Assembly: GCF_002101735.1 (NCBI RefSeq)
Contig: NZ_LQPE01000142.1
Span: forward strand, 1 to 64,000
Direction of reading: 5' to 3'
Source: Mycobacterium kyorinense
GTDB taxonomy: Bacteria; Actinomycetota; Actinomycetes; Mycobacteriales; Mycobacteriaceae
DNA: 64,000 bases
A program made the position numbers and the translations under genes. The notes under the pieces are model-generated. The model saw only the letters and a program-made list of their open reading frames with translations, was not told the origin of the DNA and ran no database searches. Numbering within the stretch: position 1 is the first letter of the stretch; each line of letters opens with the position of its first letter. This document shows, in pieces, positions 24,895 through 34,164 of the stretch.

Positions 24895-26175
24895 TTGACC
24901 AAAAACTTTGGGCTCCGCCCGGCATACGCATCGCATCGCATGCCCACGGCAACTCCAGTGGTGGTCAGGGCCGGCCACCGTCATCGAGCCCGCTGGGCCG
25001 CACGACCGGTTGCCGGAATTCTGACGATCGTGGCGGTCGGCCTCATCCTGTACGTTGCACTCGGGTTGTTTCGCGGCGATTTCACCGGAGCTGTTCCGGT
25101 GACGGTGATTTCGGATCGCGCCGGGCTGATAATGAACCCCGACGCGAAGGTCGAACTGCACGGTGTCCCGGTGGGGCGGGTCGCGTCAATTGACGCTCGA
25201 CCCAACAGTACCGCGGTGATCCATCTAGCCATGGATCCAGCTCAGCTGCATCTCATTCCGGCGAACGTACGCGTCGACATCGCCTCGACAACGGTTTTCG
25301 GAGCAAAGTACGTGCATTTGATCGCACCCGACCGGCCTTCACCGGAGACGCTACAACGTGGGCAAGTCATCCAAGGTGAACACGTCACAGTCGAGATCAA
25401 CACCGTCTTCGAGCGACTCAGTTCGGTGCTGTCCACGATTGAGCCCGAGAAACTGAATCAGACACTGACCGCGATCGCATCCGGGCTCGCCGGACGCGGG
25501 CAGAAGCTCGGCGAAGCGATCAGTGACCTAGATGCAAGCTTGGCGACATGGGATCCCAGTCTCGGCAGCTTGAGCCACGACATCGACGTCGCACCAACGG
25601 TGTTGAACGCCTACGCCGACGCTATGCCAGATCTACTCACGACTGTTCATAACGCAAGTTCGCTCAGCCGGACTATCGTCCAACAGCAACGTGATCTGGA
25701 TGGACTGCTCCTCAGTACCATCGGGTTCGGCGATATCGGCAACGACGTCCTAGGCGCCAATCGCCGGTCTTTGACCGATGTGCTGCACCTTCTTAACCCG
25801 GTGACCGGACTAACCAATGAATACAATCAGGCGCTGAACTGCGCGCTGGCCGGTGCGATACCGATGGCCAAGCTGCCGCCGTCCAGACTTCCCGGTGCGG
25901 AGGTCATGGCGAGTCTTGAATGGGGCGCGGACCGCTATCGTTATCCGTCGGACCTGCCGAAGGTCGCTGCCAAAGGAGGCCCGCACTGCGTGGGCTTGCC
26001 ACAAGTGCCATTCGAAACACGCCCTCCTTACGTCGTTGCCGACGTCGGTACCAACCCGTGGAAGTACGGCAACCAAGGCATCAGGCTGAACACATCACTA
26101 CTCCAGGAACTTCTACTGGGCCATCGGCCCGATGGGCCGCCGCGTAACTCAGCGCAGATCGGGATGCCCGGATGA
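24895..26175 (+). CDS. mceA: Mce family protein MceA
   Basis: A 426-residue lipid-transport protein. A basic N-terminus is followed by one membrane helix (VAGILTIVAVGLILYVALGLF, about residues 38-58), then an MCE/MlaD domain (PVTVISDRAGLIMNPDAKVE, HGVPVGRVASID). A long helical segment and the MceA-type C-terminus follow. TTG at 24895 is preferred: GAGGGG is 7 bases upstream. ATG at 24940 is the alternative but has no ribosome-binding site. Overlapping ATGA junctions link it with the rest of the operon. Six different Mce subunits are thought to form a tube carrying lipids across the periplasm. Confidence 0.87.
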   Translation: MTKNFGLRPAYASHRMPTATPVVVRAGHRHRARWAARPVAGILTIVAVGLILYVALGLFRGDFTGAVPVTVISDRAGLIMNPDAKVELHGVPVGRVASIDARPNSTAVIHLAMDPAQLHLIPANVRVDIASTTVFGAKYVHLIAPDRPSPETLQRGQVIQGEHVTVEINTVFERLSSVLSTIEPEKLNQTLTAIASGLAGRGQKLGEAISDLDASLATWDPSLGSLSHDIDVAPTVLNAYADAMPDLLTTVHNASSLSRTIVQQQRDLDGLLLSTIGFGDIGNDVLGANRRSLTDVLHLLNPVTGLTNEYNQALNCALAGAIPMAKLPPSRLPGAEVMASLEWGADRYRYPSDLPKVAAKGGPHCVGLPQVPFETRPPYVVADVGTNPWKYGNQGIRLNTSLLQELLLGHRPDGPPRNSAQIGMPG

Positions 26176-27200
26176 GTACTAGGGCGGGCACTGTGTTGAA
26201 ATTCGGCACCTTCGTGGCAGTCATGCTGGCGCTCACTGCCGGCCTGTTCGCTGTCTTCGGCGAATACCGCGGCGGTTCCAACGCTCAGTACTCGGCTGTG
26301 TTCGCTGACGTCTCAGATCTGCGCGCTGGAGATTCGGTCAGGGTCGCAGGAATTCGAGTCGGAACAGTGAAAAAGGTTGCCCTGCGGGCGGACCAGAAAG
26401 TCGTGGTGGACTTCGACATCGACCGGACAGTCAAGTTGACTGTTGGCACACGGGCCGCGATCCGATACCTCAACCTTGTCGGGGATCGTTACCTCGAAAT
26501 CATCGACGGTCCGGGCTCCACGCGGATCGTAACCCCGGGCTCACAGATCCAGATGGATCACACCATGCCTGCGCTCGATCTCGATGTACTTCTCAACGGG
26601 CTCAAACCGGTTGTCCAAGGCCTTAATCCGCAAGATGTCAACAGACTCACCGCTTCTCTAATACAGATTATGCAAGGGCAAGGCGGCACGTTGGAGTCGC
26701 TGCTGTCGCGGACTTCCTCGTTTACCAACGCATTAGCCGACAATGGAGCGGTCCTCGAGCAACTAATCGATAATCTCAACACAGCCATGGCGACCCTGGC
26801 TGGTGATGGCGACAGATTCACGGGCGCCATCGACCGACTTCACCGGCTTGTCACCGAGCTATCGGCCCAGCGGGATCCCATCGGCGCGGCGATCGATTCG
26901 CTGAGCAAGGGCACCGCATCCCTCGTTAGTCTGCTCGGCGACGCTCGCCCGTCCCTTGCCGCTACCGTCGACCAGCTCAACCGCCTGGCACCGTCGCTCG
27001 ATGCAGACAAGGACCGCATCGACGGCGTGCTCCAAAAAGCCCCGGAAGACTACCGCAAACTGGCGCGAATAGGGGCCTATGGCAGCTTCTTTAACTACTA
27101 CCTGTGCGGCGTAACTTTCAGAGTGACGGACCTGCAGGGCCGCACGGCGGTCTTCCCGTGGATCAAACAAGAAACCGGGAGGTGCGCCGAGAACCCATGA
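26172..27200 (+). CDS. mceB: Mce family protein MceB
   Basis: A 342-residue protein with an N-terminal membrane anchor (FGTFVAVMLALTAGLFAVF, about 11-29) and MCE domain (YSAVFADVSDLRAGDSVRVA, GIRVGTVKKV). NYYLCGVTFRV near the C-terminus is typical of MceB. The helical middle contains regular Leu/Ala heptads (about 140-290). The start overlaps mceA by four bases. Confidence 0.9.
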   Translation: MSTRAGTVLKFGTFVAVMLALTAGLFAVFGEYRGGSNAQYSAVFADVSDLRAGDSVRVAGIRVGTVKKVALRADQKVVVDFDIDRTVKLTVGTRAAIRYLNLVGDRYLEIIDGPGSTRIVTPGSQIQMDHTMPALDLDVLLNGLKPVVQGLNPQDVNRLTASLIQIMQGQGGTLESLLSRTSSFTNALADNGAVLEQLIDNLNTAMATLAGDGDRFTGAIDRLHRLVTELSAQRDPIGAAIDSLSKGTASLVSLLGDARPSLAATVDQLNRLAPSLDADKDRIDGVLQKAPEDYRKLARIGAYGSFFNYYLCGVTFRVTDLQGRTAVFPWIKQETGRCAENP

Positions 27201-28288
27201 ACAAATACCGCGGGCAACAACTCATTCGGGCCGGATTTATCGGCACAGTCCTCATCGTGCTGATCATCGCCGTGGGGTTACAGCCGCAACAGTTGCAGAG
27301 CTGGGCAACAACGGTCAGATACCAAGCGGTATTCACCGAGGCTGGCGGATTGGAGCCCGGCAACCCCGTCAAGGTTTCCGGCGTCAAGGTCGGCACGGTG
27401 AATGACGTGTCACTAGATCATGGTGATGCACTGGTCACTTTCACCGTCCACAGCAAGGTCAGGCTCGGCTCGCAAACCACCGCACACATCCGTACCGGGA
27501 CGCTGCTGGGTCAGCGAATGTTGACACTGGAGTCCGCAGGAAGCAGTAGCATGCGTCCATTGGCGCGTATTCCGGTTGGCCGGACCTCATCGCCGTATTC
27601 GCTAACCGACGCGGTCAGTGATCTCACGACCAATGTCGCCAACACCGACACCCAGTCGCTCAACCACGCTTTGGACGTTCTCTCCACCACCATGGATCAG
27701 ATCGCGCCGCAGCTGGGACCAACGTTCAACGGCCTGACGCGGTTGTCGAGATCGCTTAACAGCCGCAACGAAACGGTGAACGAACTTCTCAAGCACACAG
27801 CCGACGTCACCGCGATACTGGCTCAGCGCAGCCAACAAGTCAACGCGTTGATTCTCGACGGCAACGAGCTGACGGGTGTTTTGGTGCGGCGCCGACAAGC
27901 AATCGTTCGGCTGCTGGCAGACACTTCGGCTCTGGCTCAACACGTTTCGGGTCTGATCGCCGAGAACGAGAAGAAGCTCGCGCCGACATTGGAGAAACTC
28001 AACGCGGTCATCAAGGTCTTAGAGAAGAACCGTGACAACCTCGCGAAGGCCATACCGGGCCTAGCCAAGTTCGAAAGCGGTCTCAGCGAAATAGTCGCCA
28101 ACGGCCCCTACTACGTTGGGTACATCCCCAATATTACCCAGGGCGTCGCACTTCAGCCGTTTCTGGACTATCTATTCGGCTTCCGCACCTTTGACACCGC
28201 CCCCGGTCGCGGCCCGGGCTTGCCGTCCCCAATGCCACGGGCATTGTTCCCCTGGCCGTACAACGGTATCCCGGGAGGCTCGCGGTGA
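27197..28288 (+). CDS. mceC: Mce family protein MceC
   Basis: A 363-residue protein with a membrane anchor (AGFIGTVLIVLIIAVGL, about 12-28) and MCE domain (AVFTEAGGLEPGNPVKVSG, VKVGTVNDVSL). The helical region is followed by the MceC-type end (ISQ/ITQGVALQPFLDYLFGF). ATG at 27197 overlaps the mceB stop (ATGA). Confidence 0.9.
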   Translation: MNKYRGQQLIRAGFIGTVLIVLIIAVGLQPQQLQSWATTVRYQAVFTEAGGLEPGNPVKVSGVKVGTVNDVSLDHGDALVTFTVHSKVRLGSQTTAHIRTGTLLGQRMLTLESAGSSSMRPLARIPVGRTSSPYSLTDAVSDLTTNVANTDTQSLNHALDVLSTTMDQIAPQLGPTFNGLTRLSRSLNSRNETVNELLKHTADVTAILAQRSQQVNALILDGNELTGVLVRRRQAIVRLLADTSALAQHVSGLIAENEKKLAPTLEKLNAVIKVLEKNRDNLAKAIPGLAKFESGLSEIVANGPYYVGYIPNITQGVALQPFLDYLFGFRTFDTAPGRGPGLPSPMPRALFPWPYNGIPGGSR

Positions 28289-29724
28289 TGATCTCGAACC
28301 GACTCCGAACCGCAACCGCAGTCATGCTGTTGGCCGTCATGCTTGGCGGGGCCGCTGTGATTATTCGCTGCACCTTTTTTGCGCCCAAGACGATCATTGT
28401 GTATTTCACGACCACAACGGGGGTCTACCCGGGTGACCAGGTGCGGGTGTCCGGCGTGAAAATCGGCACCATCAAATCTATCCAACCGCAAGGCACTGAG
28501 ACCAAGATGACATTGCTTGTGAATCGGGGTGTGCGTATTCCGGCTGACGCCAAGGCCGTCATCGTTGCTCAAAACCTTGTCTCGGCGCGCTATGTGCAGC
28601 TGGCTCCGGCTTATCGATCCGATGGTCCGACGCTGCCGGACGGTGCCGAAATCCCTATCGACAGGACAGCTGTACCCGTCGAATGGGACGAGGTCAAAAC
28701 GCAACTGACCCGCTTGGCAACGGAGTTGGGACCCAAGGGCGGAGTGTCGGATACCTCGACGGCACGGTTCATCGACAGCGCAGCCGGCGCCCTGGGCGGC
28801 AATGGAGACAAGCTGCGTCAGACGCTGGCACAGTTGTCAGGAGTAGGGCGCATCCTGGCTAACGGGAGCGGCAACATCGTCGACGTCATCAAAAATCTGC
28901 AGACTTTCATCGCGACATTGCGGGACAGCACCACCCAGATTGTGCAATTCCAGGGTCGACTCGCAACCCTCAGCAGCGTGCTCGACGGCAGCAGATCCGA
29001 TTTGGACGGCGCCCTAAGGAATGTTTCCCAAGTCGTGGGCGAGGTGCAGAGGTTCGTCCAAGACACCCGAGGACAAGTAGCCGACCAAGTTCAGCTGCTC
29101 GCCAACGTGACGCAGAACGTTGTCGATCACAAGAAAGACCTCGAACAAATCCTTCACGTCGCTCCGACAGCCGTGGCCAACACGTTGAACATGTTCGACC
29201 CCCGAGACGGGGGCGCAACAGGAACAGTTGCGCTGGCCAACTTCTCCGATCCGGTCCAATTCTTGTGCGGGATGATCGGTTCCATCGAAAACGTCACTGC
29301 ATCGGAGACCGGGAAATTGTGCGCGCAATATCTTGGACCCGCTTTGCGCCAGATGAACTTCAATTACCTTCCCTTCCCCTTCAACCCGGGCCTGACCTCG
29401 GTTCCGCCCCCCGAAGACTTGCTCTACACCGAACCCGACCTGGCGCCAGGGGGCGCCGGCCCCAAGCCGGCACCCCCGGACACACCGCCTGCGGTGTCGG
29501 CGTATACGGGCGCCGGCGATATACCACCACCCCCTGGGTATGGGCCACCTCCTTCGCCAGCCCAACCGGTACTGGCGCCCAAGGATCTTTCGGAGATCCT
29601 CCTCCCCCCGAACTCGGTGGTATCGAACGGAACTGCGCCCGCACAGCCGTCGGCGCCCGCGCCGTCAATCCCGGATATCGCGCCGACTGATATGCCGTCG
29701 TCGCCGGAGGAGACACGACGATGA
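28285..29724 (+). CDS. mceD: Mce family protein MceD
   Basis: A 479-residue protein with an N-terminal helix (VMLLAVMLGGAAVII, about 13-27), MCE domain (VYFTTTTGVYPGDQVRVSG, VKIGTIKSI) and long helical region. The last 110 residues are a Pro-rich tail (PPPPGYGPPPSPAQP), a hallmark of MceD. The conserved QFLCGMIGSIEN precedes the tail. GTG at 28285 overlaps the mceC stop. Confidence 0.9.
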   Translation: MMISNRLRTATAVMLLAVMLGGAAVIIRCTFFAPKTIIVYFTTTTGVYPGDQVRVSGVKIGTIKSIQPQGTETKMTLLVNRGVRIPADAKAVIVAQNLVSARYVQLAPAYRSDGPTLPDGAEIPIDRTAVPVEWDEVKTQLTRLATELGPKGGVSDTSTARFIDSAAGALGGNGDKLRQTLAQLSGVGRILANGSGNIVDVIKNLQTFIATLRDSTTQIVQFQGRLATLSSVLDGSRSDLDGALRNVSQVVGEVQRFVQDTRGQVADQVQLLANVTQNVVDHKKDLEQILHVAPTAVANTLNMFDPRDGGATGTVALANFSDPVQFLCGMIGSIENVTASETGKLCAQYLGPALRQMNFNYLPFPFNPGLTSVPPPEDLLYTEPDLAPGGAGPKPAPPDTPPAVSAYTGAGDIPPPPGYGPPPSPAQPVLAPKDLSEILLPPNSVVSNGTAPAQPSAPAPSIPDIAPTDMPSSPEETRR

Positions 29725-30932
29725 ACGGTACTGCTACCATACGGCGCGGCGCCGCCGTTGGCTGCTGCGTCGCATTGACCACAGCTGGATGCGGCTTTCA
29801 GGGTGTAAATTCGCTGCCCCTTCCTGGAGCAGTTGGTCGCGGCGCCCACGCAGTGATCTACCACGTCGAAGTCGCGAATGTCGGTACATTGGAGCCGAAT
29901 TCACCGGTGATGGTCGACGATGTCGTGGTCGGAAGTGTCCGGAATATGACAGTCGACAACTGGCACGCGAATGTCGAGGTGTCAGTGCAGCAGGGTATCG
30001 TCGTTCCCGCCAACGTGGTGGCGACGGTGGGGCAGACCAGTTTGCTCGGTTCGATGCACTTGGCTTTGGACCCTCCACTGGGTCAAGCGCCCCACGGAAG
30101 ACTTCAGCCTGGTGCCACCGTCCCCCTCAGCAAATCATTGGCCTACCCGTCGACGGAACGGACTCTGTCGACGCTGTCGGCCGTCGTCAACTCGGGTGGC
30201 TTGGGACAGGTCGGCGACATCCTCCACAATTTCAACATCGCACTAACCGGGCGGCAAACCGAGGCGCGCGACGTGCTGGCCCGGCTCGACAAGTTCGCGG
30301 GAGTCTTCGACCGCCAGCGTGACGCGGTCATCGCATCAATCCAGGCGCTCGACCGCCTCTCCGGCACGCTCGCCGCCCAGCGCGACGTGGTGACGCAGGG
30401 GCTCGCCGAGATCCCGCCGGCTCTGGATGTTCTCATCGCTGAACGACCACGGTTGACCACAGCCCTCGACAAGATGCGGACGTTCAGTGACACCGCCACA
30501 GCTTTGGTCAATGACACTCATGCCGATTTGGTGACCAACCTCAACAACCTCCATCCGACAGTGCGCGCACTGGCTGACGTCGGACCCGAGATAGACACTG
30601 CGCTCGCATTTCTTCCGGTCATGCCCTTCGGGCAGAACCTCATCGACCGCGCGATTCGAGGCGACTACATGAACCTGTTCGCGGTCTTTGACCTCACCCT
30701 CCCGCGACTAAAACGCACCCTATTGTCGGGAACGCGTTGGGGCAACGAACACGCGCTGCTCGTGCCGGCGCCAGGAGATCCCGGCTATGAGGCGTTCTAC
30801 ACGACCCACCCTTTAACCGCCCCAATCGCGCCACCGCCGCAATCCACCGCGCTGCCACCACCGGCGAATGACACTGCGCCGTCGGCGGAGTCGACACCGC
30901 CCCCAGCTCCGCAAGCAGATAGGCCAGGCTGA
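29721..30932 (+). CDS. mceE: Mce lipoprotein MceE (LprN/LprK type)
   Basis: A 403-residue lipoprotein. The signal peptide ends in lipobox TTAGC (Cys about residue 24), so it is lipid-anchored outside the membrane as MceE proteins are. The MCE domain (AVIYHVEVANVGTLEPNSPVM, VVVGSVRNMTVDNWHANVEV) and a helical stalk follow, with a Pro-rich C-terminus. Its stop overlaps the mceF ATG by one base (TGATG). Confidence 0.92.
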   Translation: MNGTATIRRGAAVGCCVALTTAGCGFQGVNSLPLPGAVGRGAHAVIYHVEVANVGTLEPNSPVMVDDVVVGSVRNMTVDNWHANVEVSVQQGIVVPANVVATVGQTSLLGSMHLALDPPLGQAPHGRLQPGATVPLSKSLAYPSTERTLSTLSAVVNSGGLGQVGDILHNFNIALTGRQTEARDVLARLDKFAGVFDRQRDAVIASIQALDRLSGTLAAQRDVVTQGLAEIPPALDVLIAERPRLTTALDKMRTFSDTATALVNDTHADLVTNLNNLHPTVRALADVGPEIDTALAFLPVMPFGQNLIDRAIRGDYMNLFAVFDLTLPRLKRTLLSGTRWGNEHALLVPAPGDPGYEAFYTTHPLTAPIAPPPQSTALPPPANDTAPSAESTPPPAPQADRPG

Positions 30933-32553
30933 TGCTGACCCGCTTCGTCCGCATCCAGCTGACCATCTTCTCGATCGCGTCGGTCATCGGTCTGGCCGCA
31001 ATAGTCGTCGAATATCTACAGCACCCACCATGCTGGGGTTAGGCCGCATCAACGTAAGAATGGAACTTCGTGATACGGGAGGCCTTTATCGGCTCGCCAA
31101 CGTGACATACCGGGGCGTTGAGGTCGGAAAAGTCACCAGCGTCAAACTCACACGGACCGGTGCCGAGGCAACACTTTCGCTGGGCACCTCACCGAAGATT
31201 CCCGCCAACCTCGTTGCGCAAGTACGAAGCATCTCCGCAATCGGAGAGCAGTACGTTGACCTGCGTCCACACACGTCGTCTGCTCCATATCTACACGACG
31301 GATCGGTGATCGACGTCGCCAACACATCGATTCCGCAACCAGTCGGGGCGATGCTGGACCGAACCAGTGCGCTGTTGGCCAGCATCCCCAAAGACAAACT
31401 CGCTGCGCTGATCGATGAATCGTCAAAAGGCTTCAACGGTGCGGGATATGACTTAGGGTCGCTGTTCGACTCTGCGGCCAAGGTATCGCACGAAACCCAC
31501 GGCGTCGCAGAGAAAATCAGATCCCTGATAGAAGACAGCACCCCACTGTTGGACGGAGAGGTCCAATCCTCGGACACGACGCGACAATGGACACGCAATC
31601 TTGCGAACGTTACCCAGCAGCTTGTGGACGATGACCCGCAACTTCGCACGATCCTACAGACTGGACCCGTTGCGATCCAAGAGGTTTCGCGCCTACTCAA
31701 CAGCGTCAAGCCCACACTGCCGGTGCTGCTCGCCAACCTGACCAGCCTCGGGCAGGTCGGTGTGACTTACCTGCCGTCACTTGAGCAGCTGTTGGTGCTA
31801 ATTCCGCCGTACTTCGCCGACCTACAATCCATCGCGCCGAACAATAATGCGACGGGCCTGCCATTGGGGAACTTTCGGATTGAAGCCAGTGATCCGCCGG
31901 CCTGCACTGTTGGATTCCTACCGCCATCGCAATGGCGATCGCCGGCAGACACCACCACCATGGACACACCCGATGGGCTCTACTGCAAGTTGCCGCAAGA
32001 TTCACCCATCCTGGTTCGTGGCGCTCGAAATCTTCCGTGCATGGCCCATCCCGGTAAGCGCGCACCGACGGTGCAAATCTGTGACAGCGACAAACCCTAT
32101 ATGCCGCTGGCAATGCGCCAACATGCTCTGGGGCCAAATCCTATTGACCCCAACCTAATCGCGCAGGGCGTACCATCCGATAGCCGAATCAACACCGATG
32201 ACAACATATTCGGCCCCGTCGAGGGGACTCCTCGGCCGCCAGAGACCTACCCACCGGGAATTCCGTCGCCACCCGAGCCGCCGAATCCACCTGCGCCGGC
32301 TCCTGACCCGTCAACCGTGACACCGCCGCCCGCGGGTAGTGGGCCAGCAGCCCTGCCTGCGGCCCCGAGTTCGTCACGCACCGAACCATCACGGCAACCT
32401 TCGGTCGCCGTAGCCACTTACGATCCCCGCACCGGCCGGTACATGTCGCCAGACGGAATCGTCGTGGAGCAAGCCAACCTGGCCGCAGGGCAGGACACAA
32501 ATCCGAAGCGCTGGCAGGACCTGCTGATGGTACCGCGAGGCATCTCACCGTGA
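30932..32553 (+). pseudogene. mceF: mceF with an apparent 1-base deletion near 31020
   Basis: ATG at 30932 gives the normal MceF N-terminus MLTRFVRIQLTIFSIASVIG and its membrane helix, but this frame stops at TAG 31040-31042 after 36 residues. The rest (PTMLGLGRINVRMELRDTGG, NVTYRGVEVGKVTSVKL, Pro-rich C-terminus) continues in another frame to 32553. One extra base near 31020-31022 would restore a protein of about 540 residues. Without it, translation could begin at ATG 31030 (507 residues) but would lack the membrane anchor. The downstream part is intact, so the defect is recent, phase-variable or a sequencing error. Confidence 0.8.
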
Positions 32554-33050
32554 ATACAGCGTTGCTGGCGGTTCATCGAACAACCGTGGCCGGAATCTTC
32601 GCGGCGATCGTAAGTTCAGTGCTGGCCCCATCGGGGCATACAACCATCGATGAAATCGCGCTCAACGGAACCTATACGGCAATCTCTGATGGGCAATGGG
32701 CCAAGACCAACGAGAAATACCATGACGAAGCGACCGTCATCAGCACATGGACCATCACGTCCTCCTGCACGGGCATCTTTGACTGCATAGGTCGCGTGAC
32801 GAGTGACTTAGGTTGGAGCGCAGATGCACGCTACGTCAGCGGTATGTGGTTTGTGATCCACATCCTGGATAACTGGGAACATTGCGCAGACGGCAGCGGG
32901 GCTCCAGCCAGGCAGGTTTTCAAGTTCTATTCAGATCCGAACAATAAGTCAGCCCAGCTGGGATGGGACACGACCACCGCAGCGAGCGGCGCCTGCGGGC
33001 GTAATCGTCCGCTCGAGATCGAGATGCCATTCAAGTTGGTTCCAAAGTGA
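32550..33050 (+). CDS. Exported protein of unknown function at end of mce operon
   Basis: A 166-residue protein with an N-terminal signal sequence (TTVAGIFAAIVSSVLAPSG, about 11-29), then LNGTYTAISDGQWAKTNEKY, TWTITSSCTGIFDCIGRVTSD and DNWEHCADGSG. Paired Cys residues suggest disulphides outside the membrane. Small exported proteins of this 'GTYTA...GxWAKTN' pattern are common in mycobacteria and have no known function. It overlaps mceF by four bases and so belongs to the mce operon. Confidence 0.72.
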   Translation: MNTALLAVHRTTVAGIFAAIVSSVLAPSGHTTIDEIALNGTYTAISDGQWAKTNEKYHDEATVISTWTITSSCTGIFDCIGRVTSDLGWSADARYVSGMWFVIHILDNWEHCADGSGAPARQVFKFYSDPNNKSAQLGWDTTTAASGACGRNRPLEIEMPFKLVPK

Positions 33051-33110
33051 GCTGGCCGCGGTGACGACGGGAATTGTCATGTCATGAAGCGTTCAGAGCG
33101 CATCTGACGG

Positions 33111-33662
33111 CTATAGCAGTTGCGCGGCCAGGAAGCTTTGCTCGTCGCCGCGGAATACCTCGATGGGATCAACTGATTCCGGGTCCAGCGTGGCGGCGAT
33201 CATCGCCTGCACTTTGAACGCGCGAGCGGCTGCGCTGAGCCGATGTTCGAGCTGTTGGGCGCCGCGCCGCAGGTTCAACGGCCGCTCGCCGCCCCAGACA
33301 GCGACGTCCGCGCGGTTGGGTCGCGACGTGTCCTCGAAATATGCGCGCACAACATTATTTTCGCCGAACAAGGCTGACGAAGCGATGATTGCGTCCGGCC
33401 GCCGTGCTTCGCTGGAGAAGCCGTCGAGCAGTTCGGAGTTGACTCCGAGGATCCGCAAGGGCCGGTCATCGCGACACTCGGCCAAGTACACCGTGATATT
33501 CCAGCCCCTGACAGACCCGTCATAGAGCAGTCCGCCCGCTGCCCAGACTACGTCCGGTTCGTTAGCCCCCAAGACCGCCAGCCGATAGGGGGTTGCGTGA
33601 CTCTCCCCAGTGTGCGGGTCTCCCACGAGCCGGGTGCGGTCGTCGCGGGTCGCCGGTGTCAT
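33111..33662 (-). CDS. Unknown protein, 183 residues
   Basis: ATG at 33662 follows AGGAAATCG and begins MTPATRDDRTRLVG. No recognisable domain, signal peptide or membrane helix. Distinct patches are YRLAVLGANEPDVVWAAGGL, WNITVYLAECRDDRPLRILG and RPDAIIASSALFGENNV. It is divergent from the small gene at 33853, and an operator-like repeat (33781) lies between. Part of this gene is duplicated as a relic at 15896. Frames upstream of 33662 run through the divergent promoter and are not credible. Confidence 0.6.
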   Translation of the reverse strand: MTPATRDDRTRLVGDPHTGESHATPYRLAVLGANEPDVVWAAGGLLYDGSVRGWNITVYLAECRDDRPLRILGVNSELLDGFSSEARRPDAIIASSALFGENNVVRAYFEDTSRPNRADVAVWGGERPLNLRRGAQQLEHRLSAAARAFKVQAMIAATLDPESVDPIEVFRGDEQSFLAAQLL

Positions 33663-33780
33663 CGATTTCCTACCATTGGTCAGCCCTTCTGTTCCGCATC
33701 GCCTGGTGTCCTCCTGCGATCCGGACTGGTCCCCCGAAAGCCAATGCGAGACTATGGCGATAATATGTAATTTTGTTTTT

Positions 33781-33795
33781 GAGAATACACATATC
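33781..33795. promoter_or_regulatory. Operator-like repeat GAGAATACACATATC (site 4)
   Basis: Lies between the divergent genes at 33662 and 33853. Its first 12 bases are identical to the site at 47372. A further GATAAT half-site is at about 33759, giving a possible second contact. Confidence 0.58.
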
Positions 33796-33852
33796 CGCGC
33801 GGGCGTGCGAGCGGATTGCCGCATAAGGGCGTCCAACGATGAGGGGATCGAC

Positions 33853-34155
33853 ATGATCAAAACGGGCTCGCGGCTGCGCAGCCAGGTTTGCGATACACAG
33901 GTGATCGTGGTCAAGGCCACTACTGCCTTCGACGAGCTGCGGTGCGGCGGTGCGTCAATGGTGCCCGTGGACTCCGACGGGTCGCCACTCGGTAGCCCTG
34001 ACCCGGCATTTTCCGGCGGCACGGTGATGGGCAAGCGCTACACCGATGACTCGGGCGGTGAATTGCTGGTTACCAAGGCAGGGGCCGGCACGCTCAGCGT
34101 CGGTGAAATCCCGTTGACGCTCAAGGAAGCCAAGCCGCTGCCCGCGAGCGACTGA
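33853..34155 (+). CDS. Unknown small protein, 100 residues
   Basis: ATG at 33853 follows GAGGGG with a 6-base spacer. The sequence MIKTGSRLRSQVCDTQVIVV, ELRCGGASMVPVD and GKRYTDDSGGELLVTKAGAG suggests a compact beta-rich cytosolic protein with two Cys that could bind metal. No family assigned. It ends 9 bases before the convergent TetR gene. Its divergent placement beside the other unknown gene and a shared operator suggests a common function. Confidence 0.6.
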   Translation: MIKTGSRLRSQVCDTQVIVVKATTAFDELRCGGASMVPVDSDGSPLGSPDPAFSGGTVMGKRYTDDSGGELLVTKAGAGTLSVGEIPLTLKEAKPLPASD

Positions 34156-34164
34156 GATCCCTCG

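Noticed and set aside
31015..31042. Programmed ribosomal frameshift in mceF
   Set aside because: No slippery heptamer or strong downstream structure is visible; other mceF genes do not use frameshifting. Treated as a deletion or error.
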